Assembly (NCBI GenBank): GCA_009809945.1
Contig: WTPW01000067.1
Span: 410,781-474,780, forward strand
Direction: 5' to 3'
Origin: Gigaspora margarita
Lineage: Eukaryota; Glomeromycota; Glomeromycetes; Diversisporales; Gigasporaceae
DNA length: 64,000 nucleotides
Of this stretch, positions 10,762 through 21,825 are shown piece after piece. Position numbers and translations under genes: made by a program. Numbering within the stretch: position 1 is the first letter of the stretch; each line of letters opens with the position of its first letter. Under the pieces are notes generated by a model, which was not told where the DNA came from, did not search any database, and was given only the letters and a program-made list of their open reading frames with translations.

Positions 10762-11123
10762 GGAAAATTCTAGGCATCTCTAGCTAGAGATGTTTAGTTT
10801 ATACATTTCTGGCCCAAAACTATGCCTAATCATATGATTTTAATTAGAGTTTGGGTTATATAGTAATGGGTTATAGTAAGCTACTATAAGTCAAATTACA
10901 TTTTTGACATTTTTAATTAGTGCTTCAAAATAGGTTTAGATAGCTATTTCTTGTATTTTTCACATTTTTTACTTTTTCACATTTTTCATTGTTATTTTTG
11001 TTTTGTTGAACTGTTGTGCTACACAATAATGACCATCACATAATTTATTTGTTTTTTAATTGGCTATTTGGCTTGAAATATTATTATTAGGTATTTCTAG
11101 CTAGAGATGCCTAGAAGTATCTA
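10762..11123. mobile_element. Compact MULE-like MITE, 362 bp, with 9-bp TSD
   Basis: The ends GGAAAATTCTAGGCATCTCT and (opposite strand) AGATACTTCTAGGCATCTCT-like sequence are flanked by TTAGCTTAA at 10753-10761 and 11124-11132. The target lies within a unit of the ~38-bp array. It is the uninterrupted relative of 4768-10738 and serves as an empty-site reference for that element's insertions. Confidence 0.8.
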
Positions 11124-11161
11124 TTAGCTTAAATAATAAAATATTAATTAATTTTAATATA

Positions 11162-11476
11162 GAGGTTGCTAAATATCGCAGGCTGAGATATTGCAGATTA
11201 ATATGATTGACCAATTAGATCACAGGATCTTGTGTAACTAAAAGAACAAAAATTACAAAATTACAAAAAAATCAAAAATTTTAAATATCTTAAAATTTCA
11301 TTATATAAACTAGTTTTAGGCTTCTAATTAAAAGTTTTTAGTACTTAATTATGCATATATATATCTTTAACACTAACATTAATACTAGTTCAAACTCTAA
11401 CCCTAACTAATAATAATTTTAATTTTTTGTAATATTAACCTGCAATATCACAACCTGTTAAATTTAACAAAATCTT
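11162..11476. mobile_element. 315-bp MITE with 9-bp TSD
   Basis: Diverged inverted ends (GAGGTTGCTAAAT; internal GAGATATTGCAG paired with CTGCAATATC) are flanked by TTTAATATA at 11153-11161 and 11477-11485, again inside the ~38-bp array. A CTAACCCTAAC motif lies near 11398. No gene. Confidence 0.7.
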
Positions 11477-11555
11477 TTTAATATATTAGCTTAAATAATA
11501 AAACTATAATTAATTTTAATATATTAGCTTAAATAATAAAACTATAATTAATTTT
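11477..11555. repeat. ~38-bp tandem repeat array, last block
   Basis: Two units of the AGCTTAAATAATAAAACTAT array, after which unrelated AT-rich sequence begins. This is the right limit of the interrupted array that starts at 690. Confidence 0.75.
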
Positions 11556-12892
11556 GATAAACAACTAAGTTTTTTACAACTTTTATTAAAAAATTAAAAC
11601 AAATTATTTAATAAAATTTTTTAAAATTTTTTAAACTTAGTGCAACTTTGATTACTATATATAGTAATAATTTGCAATTAAAAGATTATAAAAAAATAAT
11701 ATTTGTTATAATATAAACTATAATAATTTTAATAACAATAAATTTTAAATATTTTTTATATAATAAAACTTTAAATTATAAAATTCATTAATAATTTTAT
11801 AATATACAAAATTTTGAAAAGTGTACTACAGGTAGTACATTAAAATTTTAAAAAATAGATTTGATTAAAAAGCTTTTTTAAATAAATTAATTATTTAATT
11901 TTAAAATAAAATTAAACTATAATATTTTTTGTTTTTTTAACTTTTCAGCAGTCTTGCCCCAACTTTATTAGGTAATTAATATTTCACTAGAAATATTACT
12001 ATTACTTATAAGAAAAATCCTTTTGACACCTAAGTTACAAGTTGATGCTCACTTGGCTCTTTGCGACTAAAATCCAAATTACAAATGTGCGACTTGCTAT
12101 AAGCAGAGATTTTCCTCCATACACATTCTCTTCTGCAACTGAAGAAAACAAATATATTACTAGAAGGATTCTACTAGCCCATCAAGACTACCTATCCTTT
12201 CTTTAAAACTTCTTTCATCTAGGTACGGGCAGAATAGTTTATCTCTTACTCTTATATAAAAAACAAAATAAGTGCCATGACTATGGGAAAAAAAACAAAA
12301 TTTAGTAGAAGAAAGAAAATGAAAAAACATATAAAAGAAGAGATAAAAGGAAAACAAAAAAAGTGCCTAAACATAATTCAATTATAAAAGAACGAAGATG
12401 AAAAAAGCAAAAAAAAGAAAAAGTAATCTCATAATAAAAATTATATAATATTGCGCAAGGAATCAGCTCACCTAAGTATTATATGTATATAGTAAAAAAA
12501 GAAAGTTCTGGAATTTGGCAATCCAAAGATCAACCTACTCTTCTGTGCTACATCACATTATACATTCATTCCTGTTTATCCACTTGCATGCCTTCTTCCT
12601 GATTAGGGTAGAAACAACAATGCTAATCGTTTGGAGAGGGTATGCTAAAATTTCTACTTTTTGTTCAAAATTCTAGTAAAAAAAAACTCCAAGCGTGAAT
12701 ATGATAGCTAGTATATAAAAATTGTATACTTGTCATCAAAAACCTTAAAGAGAGTATTGAAAAACTCATTTTCTAGTTCATCGCCTAGCCAACTATATAA
12801 CCTTTATCGACAGAAGAAAACTTCTACCAGAATTTCTTGTACCAAGAACACCAACTGCCAGTTATCTTGCACAACAAACGCTTCTGGCTTGC
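11556..12892. other. No recognisable gene or element
   Basis: The first 400 bp are almost pure A/T. From about 12000 the composition is more balanced. A minus-strand frame at 12160-12357 ends in a plausible peptide (KLFCPYLDERSFKERIG), but its first half is low-complexity Phe/Ser and nothing extends it, so it was not called as a gene. Confidence 0.3.
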
Positions 12893-12952
12893 ATGCTTAA
12901 ATACTTGATTGACTTATATATTGCATATATCATATTTGGATCATACAATCTA
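12893..12952. repeat. Dispersed repeat R1, left part (split by transposon)
   Basis: GCTTAAATACTTGATTGACT through ATCTA matches 21502-21554 and continues at 15669 after the pogo-like element. Without that insertion the junction would read ATC-TA-TTGTTTC, as in the copy at 21502-21825. Confidence 0.8.
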
Positions 12953-13321
12953 CTGTATGGCACTGACTACAGTATCCCAGGTATTTTTCATTCAACTACC
13001 AAATTTATTAAATAATACCCACCCGGGTACTATTTACAGGGGGGATATACAAGTATGGGGGTATTTTGTAACGGGGGTACTATAGCAGGGGGGTCTTTTA
13101 CATGGTTATAATAAAATTACCGATACCGGTATACGAGGTGGTGCCGTGATGTAATTTATAGCATGGCTGCAGTATACGATTTACTTCGTAATTAATAATT
13201 AATAATATACCGGTATTAGCATGCCGTGGTTACATCATAAATTGCATCATAAATGCATCATAGCCCGAAAAAATCGTGAAATCAAATTTTTTTTTTTACC
13301 TGTTAACCTGTTAAAGTTACA

Positions 13322-15141
13322 ATGGTACGTGTTCGTGGAAATAAGAATAGTGGACGTGCAAGAGTAACAAATAAAAGTAGACGACAATGGAACGCACGTG
13401 AAAAACTTGCTATTGTTACATACCTTGAAAAGCATCCAAGTCAGAGTGTTCGAGCAACAGCTACCAAATTTAATCTTGAACCAAAACAAGTAAGAGATTG
13501 GCGTAACAAAAAAAATAAGTTGATGAACGTCTCACCTCATATCAAACGAATAAATAAGGGAAGACCACCTAAATATCCTGAGTTAGAAAAAGCAATTTTT
13601 GGTTGGGTACAAGAATTACGCAGTAAACTAAAACCTGTGACTCGTGCTATGGTACAAATTAAGGCCAAAACATTATCTCAAAAATCACCCTATATTACCT
13701 ATTATCCTGGTATTACAGAAAGTAAATTTAGCAATAAGTAGGTCGATGGCTTTATGACTCGTTACAAATTAAGTAATCGGCGTCAAACATCTGTAGCTCA
13801 AAAACTCCCTGAAGATCTGCAATTGCAACAACAAGAGTTTTTAAGTTTTGTACTCTATCATCGAATTCAATATAATTATCCTCTTACCTTAATGGGTAAC
13901 ATGGACGAAACTCCATTATCATTCGATCTTCCAAATAATACTACAATTGATAATTGTGGTGCAAATACAGTTTCAATTCGGACCTGTGGACATGAAAAAT
14001 CATGTTTTACTGTCGTACTTACTTGTTTAGCCGATGGAACTAAATTACCTCCAGTTATTATCTTTAAATTAGTTAATGTTCCACGTCAAGTATTTCCTGC
14101 TGGAGTTTTTGTATGTACAAATCCTAAAGGATGGATGAATGAAGATGAGATGGTATGGTGGATTGAAAATGTGTGGAATTTGCGATCAAGAAGAACATCT
14201 GTAGACCCACGTTCACTTTTAGTTTTAGATTCATTTGCTGGTCATATTACAGATATAGTTAAACGTCGGTTCTCTGAAAAAAATACAAATTTAGCTGTAA
14301 TTCCATCAGGTTTAACCTCAAAAGTTCAACCATTGGATGTTGCTATTAACAAATCATTTAAAGCAAGGGTAAGATATACGTACAAATTATTATATAAATA
14401 AATATATTATTAATTTATTTGTCGAATATAGGTGCGAAATTACTATAACGATTGGATGGCCAGTGAAATTCATACTTTTACCAAAAAAGGTCGCATTCAA
14501 CATCCTGCATACAATTTAATTGCTCAGTGGGTATTAGATGCATGGAACAATATAGATCCTATTCTTATACGTAAATCTTTCAAGTGCTGTGGTATTTTTA
14601 ATTCACGGAATGGGAAAGAAGACCATCTAATTTTCGACTATGATCAACTTGGACCACAAACAAATTTGCGTATTATATATATATTCAAGAAGGATTAAAC
14701 GATATTAGTGAAGGTTCTAATGTTAATACGGAAGGAGGTTCTAGTGATAATATGGAAGGAAGTTCTAGCGTTAATACGGAAGAAGGTTCCAGTAATAATA
14801 CGAATGAAAGTTTGAATGTTGGTACAAGTGAACATTTAAATAATAATCCAGGTAAAATTTAACATTAAATTAATAAGTTTATATATTAAAAAAAATAATT
14901 CGGGTAACTTAATTTAAATTTAGTAGAAGAAATCAATTTAATTAGCGATGACGATAGCCAAGTTAGTGAAAATGAAGATGGGAATAGTAGTGAAAGCGAA
15001 GTTAATCATGTTAATGATGACAAATATACCGGTAATAATAGCGAAGATGACGATGATTATGCTAGTGAAAATGGTAGTCATTATATTAGCGATGGTGAGG
15101 ATGATTATTATACAGAAGAAACTGCTTACGTTAATGAATAG
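13322..15141 (+). pseudogene. pogo/Tigger-type DDE transposase, nonsense-damaged
   Basis: Cut-and-paste transposase of element 12953-15666. Residues ~20-66 form a psq/CENP-B-type helix-turn-helix and ~75-125 a second DNA-binding segment. The DDE_1-type catalytic core has Asp in NMDETP (13904), Asp in LVLDSF (14228) and Asp in VQPLDV (14336), a DD35D spacing. Exon 1 is 13322-14368. The first intron (14369-14431, GTAAGA...ATAG, 63 nt) keeps the frame into YYNDWMAS. A second intron (14852-14923, GTAAAA...TTTAG) leads to a highly acidic Ser/Asp/Glu-rich tail ending at 15141. Damage: an in-frame TAG at 13739-13741, where Trp is expected before VDGFM, and a frame slip in a TA run near 14675-14690. 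The first ATG at 13322 is in good register with the first DNA-binding domain. Probably inactive as it stands. Confidence 0.85.
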
Positions 15142-15666
15142 GCTTAAGTAAGTACCGTAATAAATTTAATTTTATTATATGTTCTATTAATTATATTAAT
15201 TTGTTCGAATTTTTTTTAATCTAGTTTTATATGCAAAGAATTTTAGATAAAATTAGCAATATAAATAATATTTCAGCTATGACTTTAATGCATATATCAC
15301 TAGCACCGTAATTTGAATGCAATTTAATAAAGCGTATAAGTTCAAATCGCAAAGCCTTTAAGCTTTGCTCATGCTTTGCTAACTAAGTTTATTATCGTGT
15401 TTTATTTTTATGTATTATGATAACTAAATTTTTTTTAGTTACATAAATAAATTGCACTATTGTGGTTAGGCGATTACGGTAAATGAATTAAATAAAATAT
15501 AAATTGTGGATTATACCCGGGTCTTTTTTACAGGGGGTATTGTAATAAGTGAAATTTATATACCCGGGTATTATTCCATACCCGCAAATGCAACCCCGTG
15601 AATTGTACCCAGGTCTTATCTATTGGGGGTATTATATTAAGGGGATACTATAGTCAGTGCCGTACG
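15142..15666. other. 3' non-coding part of the pogo-like element
   Basis: Between the transposase stop and the right terminal repeat. The last ~150 bp repeat TATACCCGGGT and GGGGGTATTAT motifs that mirror the left subterminal region (13015-13110), as expected of transposase-binding sites. Confidence 0.6.
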
Positions 15667-15668
15667 TA

Positions 15669-15935
15669 TTGTTTCTTATTAATTACTTTATATTTTATAT
15701 ATATTTTATTGATCTTACTTATGATCTGGTACTGGTTACCCTAATAATTACCTTACCTTAGCATATTATTTTACTCATTATCATAATTGATCAATTCATT
15801 GATCTTATAATCATAATTTCTGATTGATCATCTGCATGTCATGTGCATTATATACACAATCTAATGATCATTCAATCACTTTATTCTTGTTTTTACTAAG
15901 AACCCTGTATACTGCATATTACCATGGTACAAGCT
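15669..15935. repeat. Dispersed repeat R1, right part
   Basis: TTGTTTCTTATTAATTACTT through CATATTACCATGG aligns with 21555-21822. R1 and R2 are direct repeats flanking the disrupted pseudogene region 16323-21250. They could be a segmental duplication or old terminal repeats; no primer-binding site, polypurine tract or TSD was found. Confidence 0.7.
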
Positions 15936-16322
15936 AGAGCCCCAGTAACTTTGTCCTCTGAGTATCCAATACCTACAAGGCCTTCTTCTCAACAATATAT
16001 GCACTACCAATTCTTATATCCTCATAATCTTTTACAAGTTCTCTAACAATACTCTTTCTCAATCGAATATTCTTCTTATTCAACTTCGAGTAAGCATTTA
16101 CCTTTCCTATGCTCTTTTTTTTTCTTTGTTTTCATTTGCATCACTCTATGTTCACATGCTTTATTAACACTAATTTTTTTCACTATTTGCATAATCATTT
16201 TCTGCACACTTCGTTACCCCTTTATTAACATCATTTTTCATTTTCATCTCCTTATCCTTCATTCTATTATACTCTAACGTATCTACTGAATTCTTTATGC
16301 TATTACTACCTTTTTATTCCTT
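15936..16322. other. Spacer, no gene seen
   Basis: CT-rich on the plus strand with TTTCTTTG-type runs. No reading frame, TIR or TSD noted. Confidence 0.3.
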
Positions 16323-16744
16323 TCAATTACCACCACTATAATCACAAGCAAGAGATTTATTGCAACAAGACTTTTCATCATAGAATTTATATTCATGACA
16401 GTATTTGAATTTTTTTTCATTATATATTCCTTTGCTATTACCTATTTCATTATTGATAATTATAGTTCTACCATCAGGAGCTTTATCCCTATTAATACTA
16501 TTTTTGGGATCATTACCTATATCTCTAGCAGACTTTCGATTAGGAATAGCTTTCTTACTTTTATCACTATTAATGTGAATCTTATTATATCTAGAAATTG
16601 TTAATTCTGATTTAATCACTAATAACTTGCATTCTTTTATTTCTTTTCTGTAATTAGAATCAATTCTATCAGTACCATCAAACTCATTATCATGCTTTTC
16701 AAATCTAATAACAGGTATGTTTGCATTTTTTTTATCTATCCACA
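16323..16744 (-). pseudogene. Lys/Asn/Asp-rich decayed coding sequence, 3' part
   Basis: Minus-strand open frame from about 16744 down to the stop at 16323, rich in Lys, Asn, Asp and Ile (for example FEKHDNEFDGTDRIDSNYRK, and a Cys pair near the end in KSCCNKSLACD). The frame continues nominally into element 16745-18453, but that start is an artefact of the insertion; the natural upstream part is 20823-21250. No family was recognised. The 3' end shows no polyadenylation signal I can assign. Confidence 0.4.
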
Positions 16745-18453
16745 TAGGCCTCCACATGAGCTGGGTAGGGCTGGCTAATGGCAATATCCTAGCCCTACCT
16801 GTCTGTATAAGGGCTTGACTTCTGAGCCCTTACTCTTACCCTAGGGCTCAAAATTTGATTCCTAGCCTGGTCTGCAAACCCTGTGGGTACCCATGGGTAC
16901 TTATGGGCTTATTATATTATACGAATAAAATAAATTAGATAGTAATTTTATTTTAAATTAATAATAAATTATTTTAAAAACTTAATAATTGTTTTTTATA
17001 CTTATAATCTAAAATAAAATTATAAATACTAAGAACATAGTACGAAGTACAAGATGTATAGTTTATAGTCAACTATCTGTGTGCAAAATCTTGGATCTTA
17101 TTGGATGGCATATTTAAATCATTTATAAATCAATTATAGTATTACTTGTATAATCACATATATTGGTAATTTATAATCACATATATTGGTAATTTGATAT
17201 GTATTAATATTGATTTGCTTATGTTTGTTTAATCTATATACAATTGATTTTTGTGGATTTCATTTTGATAAACTTGTAACTATGCACAGCTTCCAAATTC
17301 TGCTAAGTTTGTTAGCGAAGTGACCATTGCAAAATCGTCTGACTTTATTGTAGTATATGATTTTAGCAAATTTAGATTTCTATGAATATCAGTAAATAGA
17401 ATATATTGAAGTAGGGTGAGGAGGTATAGTTGGGAGTTTGTGGTATGCAAACATTAAGGGATGAAGTTTATATATAAGGTTTCTTGCTCAGAAGGAAGGA
17501 AGCTATCTTTCTTTTTGCTATTACTTGCCTTGGTAAAGGCTTGCTCTATCTTCCTTCCACCTCATTTTAAATGATCCTGCAAGTAGGGATAGGAATTGAT
17601 TTAGTCAATTAAATTGACTAAAAATAGTAATTTATATATAAATTTTTAGTCAACTAAATTGATTCCTATTTCTACCTGCAAGTATCAGTAACATCAGTTT
17701 GGTTGGGTGATATATTGGATCCATGGCTGCAGTAGTAGTATAAAGCCTTTGCAGCTAGTTTTTGAACTCTACGAGCACGTGTGCAGTGCAAGGGCCCTTA
17801 TTAGAAGATAGTTAGGCTCTATAGCTACAGTAGTAGTATAAGGACCTGAAATAGATACTGCAAAATGATGCTCCAATTCTCTTTTAGTTATATGGATGAA
17901 TGTTAGCTATCTTTGTTATATTTAGTGTTTCATGTAATTGTGAGATGCAGTTTAGGCCTTGGGTTTAGAAAATTTAAGAAAAGGTTAGTAGTTTATACAT
18001 TTGACAGTTGGAAGAATTAGTTCTAGTCTAGAGACTTTTGTCATATATATTGAAGTTTAAGTATGTAATACTAAAGCTTTGCTGATTCTAAACTTGCACA
18101 TTATTTCTTCAAATCATATATAATTTTAAAAGTGCTCGAATCATCTAATCAAGGTTATCATAAGTTTACATATCTGGTTTCATGTGACAGTATTGCGCAG
18201 CTATCTCATAATAATTATTTCTGTCTTGTATCAGTATAAATCAATAAAAATTAACCAATAATATGAACTGAAATTCATATGAAATATAAATAATGTATAC
18301 TCGCAGGTATGGGAGCCAGGTAGTGGTACTACCCAAGCCCTACCTGTTTGTGTAAGGGCTTAGTTTTTTGAGCCCTTAACTTACCATAGTGCTTGGAATT
18401 TGATACCCTACCTGCAAGTACCCATGGGTAGCCCAGGCCCATGCAGAGGCCTA
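16745..18453. mobile_element. hAT-like TIR element with GC-rich subterminal blocks
   Basis: The ends TAGGCCTCCACATGAGC and, opposite strand, TAGGCCTCTGCATGGGC. The 8-bp flanks TATCCACA and TATCTATT agree at five positions, so a decayed hAT-type duplication is possible but not proven. Each end has a ~150-bp GC-rich block (AGCCCTACCTGT, AAGGGCTT, GGGTACCCATGGGTAC) in direct orientation. The interior holds copy A of the repeat family shared with 29455-30660. It interrupts the pseudogene at 16323/20823. Confidence 0.65.
17280..18010. repeat. Dispersed repeat family D, copy A
   Basis: Shares GATTTTAGCAAATTTAGATT, ATATATTGAAGTAGGG and TTGGGTTTAGAAAATTT, in order, with 29455-30660. It includes a short run of the CTGCAGTAGTAGTATAAGG minisatellite (17725-17850), which is strongly expanded in copy B. 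Function unknown. Confidence 0.65.
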
Positions 18454-19021
18454 TATCTATTTTATACAGTGCAAACAACCTAGTCCTGACCAATAAAATT
18501 GATGTCATTCAAATTGCTAATCCTTCTTCAAAAAAATAGTAACCAAAAAATCCTATTTTAAAATATCAATTCAAAACAAGCTAAACACTTCCATGTTGTT
18601 GGAATTTTTGTAAATTTAATTTTAAAAAAATAGTAGAGGGTAGAAGTTAGAACAATTTTATAAGTAAACATGAAATTTGGCTGCTTCACATATACTATTA
18701 AACTAAGAAATTTGGCTGCCTTAACTATAAGAAATTTGGCCAGTTTATGCATACTATTAATTTGGCTGCTTTAAATATAAGAAATTTGACAATTTGACCA
18801 CATACGTATTAAACTAAAAGACTTTTTTGCATTATTGTTAGATATTTAGGGAAAGTCATTTGATCTTTGTGTTTTATGTGGCTATGGCTAGTGCATATTT
18901 GTAATAGCATATAATCTGCATAAATCTAATTTTATTACAAAAGCATATGTGATATATAGTATATTTCGTATATTAGTCCTTATTATTCAATGCATAGAAA
19001 TTGCTTATTATCTATAAGATA

Positions 19022-19152
19022 TTGGGCGTATGATAAAAAATAACAGAAAATTTTTTTTATCAGAATTAATGTCACTCACATGTGCTGTGTAGCAGCACAT
19101 GAGTGAAATTAACTCGAATAAAAAAAAATTTCTGTTATTTTCATATGTCCAA
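19022..19152. mobile_element. 131-bp foldback MITE with TA target
   Basis: The arms TTGGGCGTATGATAAAAAAT and, opposite strand, TTGGACATATGAAAATAACA extend to a centre near 19087 (CATGTGCTG/CAGCACATG). TA flanks lie at 19020-19021 and 19153-19154. Confidence 0.8.
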
Positions 19153-20630
19153 TATTGATGTTATTGTTCATATTATATTAGCATGTGAAATTTTTTGTCA
19201 TGACATTTTGCATAAATAGTGATGTCATTTTATGACAAAAATATCAAGACAAAAACTTTTACATGATCACTAGTATGTGACCCATCACTTCGCTGACAGT
19301 TTAATATTATAAATATATATATATATATTTATATATATATAATGTATACAGTAAGTGAATAAGAAGAAGAATAATACTGTAATAATAATATCATATGCTA
19401 TTCAGTTGTTGTAACATGACCAGGGCAGCCATAGGTTTTGCAGGTCATGTGTGACACCACCAATATCAATATGCAATAAGCAATGCAGGGTCAAAATTTA
19501 TCTAGCAATAGCACTATAGATCTAACACTGATTCATTTGCAACAATTGTTGCAGGTAAAATCAATGGCACCCTAGTTGTATCTATACAGTTGTAATAAGA
19601 GAAATAATATGTTGTGTGATACATACAGTATGTACAGTATAAGGATATTTGTATTGTATAGTTTAAATTTTACGTATAGGTGGAGGCGCAGCATATTTTT
19701 TATAGTATAATGTTTTAAAATGAAACACGTAAAGCAATTAGATATCGAGTTAAGAAATTTAATTTAAAAATTGAATATTATAAATATTTTAATATATATA
19801 TTTAATAAGTATCAGGAAAACAGATATACAGTATAGTGTAAGTAAACTTGAGATTCATTAACGATTTTCATATTAGTTTGATATATATTATATATTACAG
19901 TATTAGTAATATATTACATGAACAGGTGATAGATATATGTGAAAGTGGTACACAAATATACAAAAATTGCAAATGTATTACACGAATATGCAATGTTTGT
20001 CAACCTTGCATAAGTCTAATTTTTTTAAAATATTAAATAGATATCATATGAACAATAACAGGTAATATTAACGCCATATCTCCAATAAGGCAGCATAATT
20101 ATATAAGGGGCTAGACATAATTGAAAATGTGAGTATAAAAGTCACCCCAAGAAAAAAAAAATAAAGACAGAAAAATTCCACGGCCTATTCATAGTTTAGT
20201 AATTTTAAAAAAGATCAGCAGATTCTTGCAATTAGAGATTAACTAGTAAAAATATTCGAAAAAAAGAACGGTAGCATAAGTTTTTGATCAGGTATGTTAA
20301 AAATTCTCAGATAGAATCTCTTATCATCATAAACAGTACTAGTGAATTATAGTCATGCATTGGGTCTTAGATAAATAGTAAGAAGTCTTGTAGATTAGAA
20401 AGTATGATCACATATGTAAGCAAAATGGTCCGGTAGCATTGTTTTTTAGAGGTTGGAAAAAATAAAATTTTTTAAAAAAAAGTACCAAAAATATAAATTG
20501 ACCAATTGGAATAATCATGCTAATTGAAATACTGTATATACTGAAAGGTTATAAATTAAATATTATAGTATCAGCTTATTTCATATCTGATATTATATAA
20601 AATTTGGCTATATTGTATATTGTAAAAGTA

Positions 20631-20757
20631 CCAAATTTGGCCATATATAGTAGAAGTACCAAATTTGGCCATATATAGTAGAAGTACCAAATTTGGCCAT
20701 ATATAGTAGAAGTACTAAATTTGGCCACATATAGTAGAAATACCAAATTTGGCAGCA
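20631..20757. repeat. 28-bp minisatellite, five units
   Basis: CCAAATTTGGCCATATATAG starts at 20631, 20659, 20687, 20715 and 20743, exactly 28 bp apart. It lies in the right subterminal region of 18467-20821. The minus-strand frame across it is simply a translated repeat. Confidence 0.9.
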
Positions 20758-20822
20758 TTACATAATTTTAAAATTTGGCTGTTAAAAACTTTTATTGGTC
20801 GGGACTAGGTTGTCTGCACTAT

Positions 20823-21250
20823 ATTATTCTTATTATTTTGCACATTTAAATTAACATATTCACTATCATTCTTTACAACATCACCACCAAATTCAGTCAT
20901 GCTATTTTTACTACCAGATCACACAAGTATACTTCTGGTAGTAATTTCATTACAAGGTACATCAAATGCTACATTATTGCCTTTATCAATTATATTACTT
21001 ACTACTTCTATTGCTTCAACCATCTCTGCTACATCAATATTTTCTACATGCTTTATTTCATACTCATTGATATTATCACAACCAACACTATTTCAGAACA
21101 AATCAAGAACAAATCAAACAAGCTAGTCTCATGATGTGGTATAGGCTCCAAGCCTTTATCAGATGCTTTGCCTTTCTTAATGCTGACATTTTCATCTTTG
21201 TCTTTACCACCATCCATATACCACAACATCAAGTTCATTATGTGTTCCAT
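20823..21250 (-). pseudogene. Decayed coding sequence, 5' part of the split gene
   Basis: Minus-strand sequence with coding-like composition (GGKDKDENVSIKKGKASDKG, then after a frame change NEYEIKHVENIDVAEMVEAI) running toward 20823. It has at least one frameshift near 21080 and a TGA near 20930. Its lower end abuts the TIR of 18467-20821, and the same Lys/Asn/Asp-rich style resumes at 16744, so both parts are taken as one broken gene. No family recognised. Confidence 0.4.
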
Positions 21251-21501
21251 TGGTCAATTCTTTTAGTGAGATCAATAGTAATCTACTCAGGTTCTTGTGT
21301 TGTAGTTAATCAATGACTTTCATCAAAGAAAAGCCTAACTTAGATGGTAGAGGCACTAATAATTAATTAGGCACCAAACTTAAATAAGGCAGTGTTTTTA
21401 CTATTAACTTTTATTTGTTTATTAATTTAAGTAGTTTATTACTAATGGGGATATTATACAACTAAAACTATCTAATAATTAATTGACAACCCCTAATTGC
21501 T
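21251..21501. other. Spacer upstream of the pseudogene
   Basis: Mixed composition. The minus strand shows short coding-like traces broken by stops, possibly further decayed upstream sequence of the split gene. Nothing supportable. Confidence 0.25.
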
Positions 21502-21825
21502 TTGCTTAAATACTTGACTGACTCATATATTGCATACATTATATTTGGATCATATGATCTATTGTTTCTTATTAATTACTTCATATTTTATACATATTTT
21601 ATTGATCTTACTCATGATTCAGTACTGGTTACCCTGAATATTACCTTATCTCAGCATATTATTTTACTGATTGTCTATAATTGATCAATTTGTTGATCTC
21701 ATAATCATAATTTCTGATTGATCACCTGTGCATCACATGCATCACATGCACAACCTAATGATCATTCGATTACTTTATCCTTGTTTTTATCTAAGAACCC
21801 TATATTTTGCATATCACCATGACAA
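21502..21825. repeat. Dispersed repeat R2 (uninterrupted copy)
   Basis: Matches 12893-12952 plus 15669-15935. At 21550-21560 it reads GATCTATTGTTTC with one TA where the other copy has the 2.7-kb pogo-like element, making it the empty site for that insertion. Confidence 0.8.

Larger units (their letters stand above)
12953..15666 (+). mobile_element. pogo-like DNA transposon, 2.7 kb
   Basis: The ends CTGTATGGCACTGACTACAG and, opposite strand, CGTACGGCACTGACTATAG are flanked by TA (12951-12952 and 15667-15668). The second copy of the target repeat (21502-21825) shows a single TA with no insert, which confirms the boundaries. Subterminal regions repeat ACCCGGGTA and GGGGGTA motifs. It carries one damaged two-intron transposase gene. 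The MITE at 38426-38689 has nearly the same ends and subterminal motifs and is a likely derivative. Confidence 0.9.
18467..20821. mobile_element. TIR element with TA target and ATTTGGC repeats
   Basis: The ends CAGTGCAAACAACCTAGTCC and, opposite strand, TAGTGCAGACAACCTAGTCC continue through GACCAATAAAA and are flanked by TA at 18465-18466 and 20822-20823. Both subterminal regions contain repeated AAATTTGGC motifs (18650-18790; 20631-20757). Tc1/mariner or pogo-like by its ends. No transposase was found. It contains MITE 19022-19152 and, with 16745-18453, splits the pseudogene. Confidence 0.8.

Noticed and set aside
12160-12357. Minus-strand 65-codon frame
   Set aside because: N-terminal half is Phe/Ser low complexity; the plausible C-terminal stretch cannot be extended in either direction.
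13739-13741. TAG reassigned as Trp in this organism
   Set aside because: TAG also acts as a normal terminator (end of the same transposase at 15139-15141), and other Trp sites show TGA; mutation is simpler than recoding.
20631-20757. CRISPR-like regular repeat
   Set aside because: Units are contiguous with no unique spacers, in a eukaryotic TIR element.
20576-20758. Minus-strand 60-codon frame
   Set aside because: It is the 28-bp minisatellite translated; Tyr/Phe repeats follow the DNA period.
12893-21825. R1 and R2 as LTRs of a retrotransposon
   Set aside because: No primer-binding site, polypurine tract, gag/pol sequence or flanking TSD was found; kept as dispersed direct repeats.
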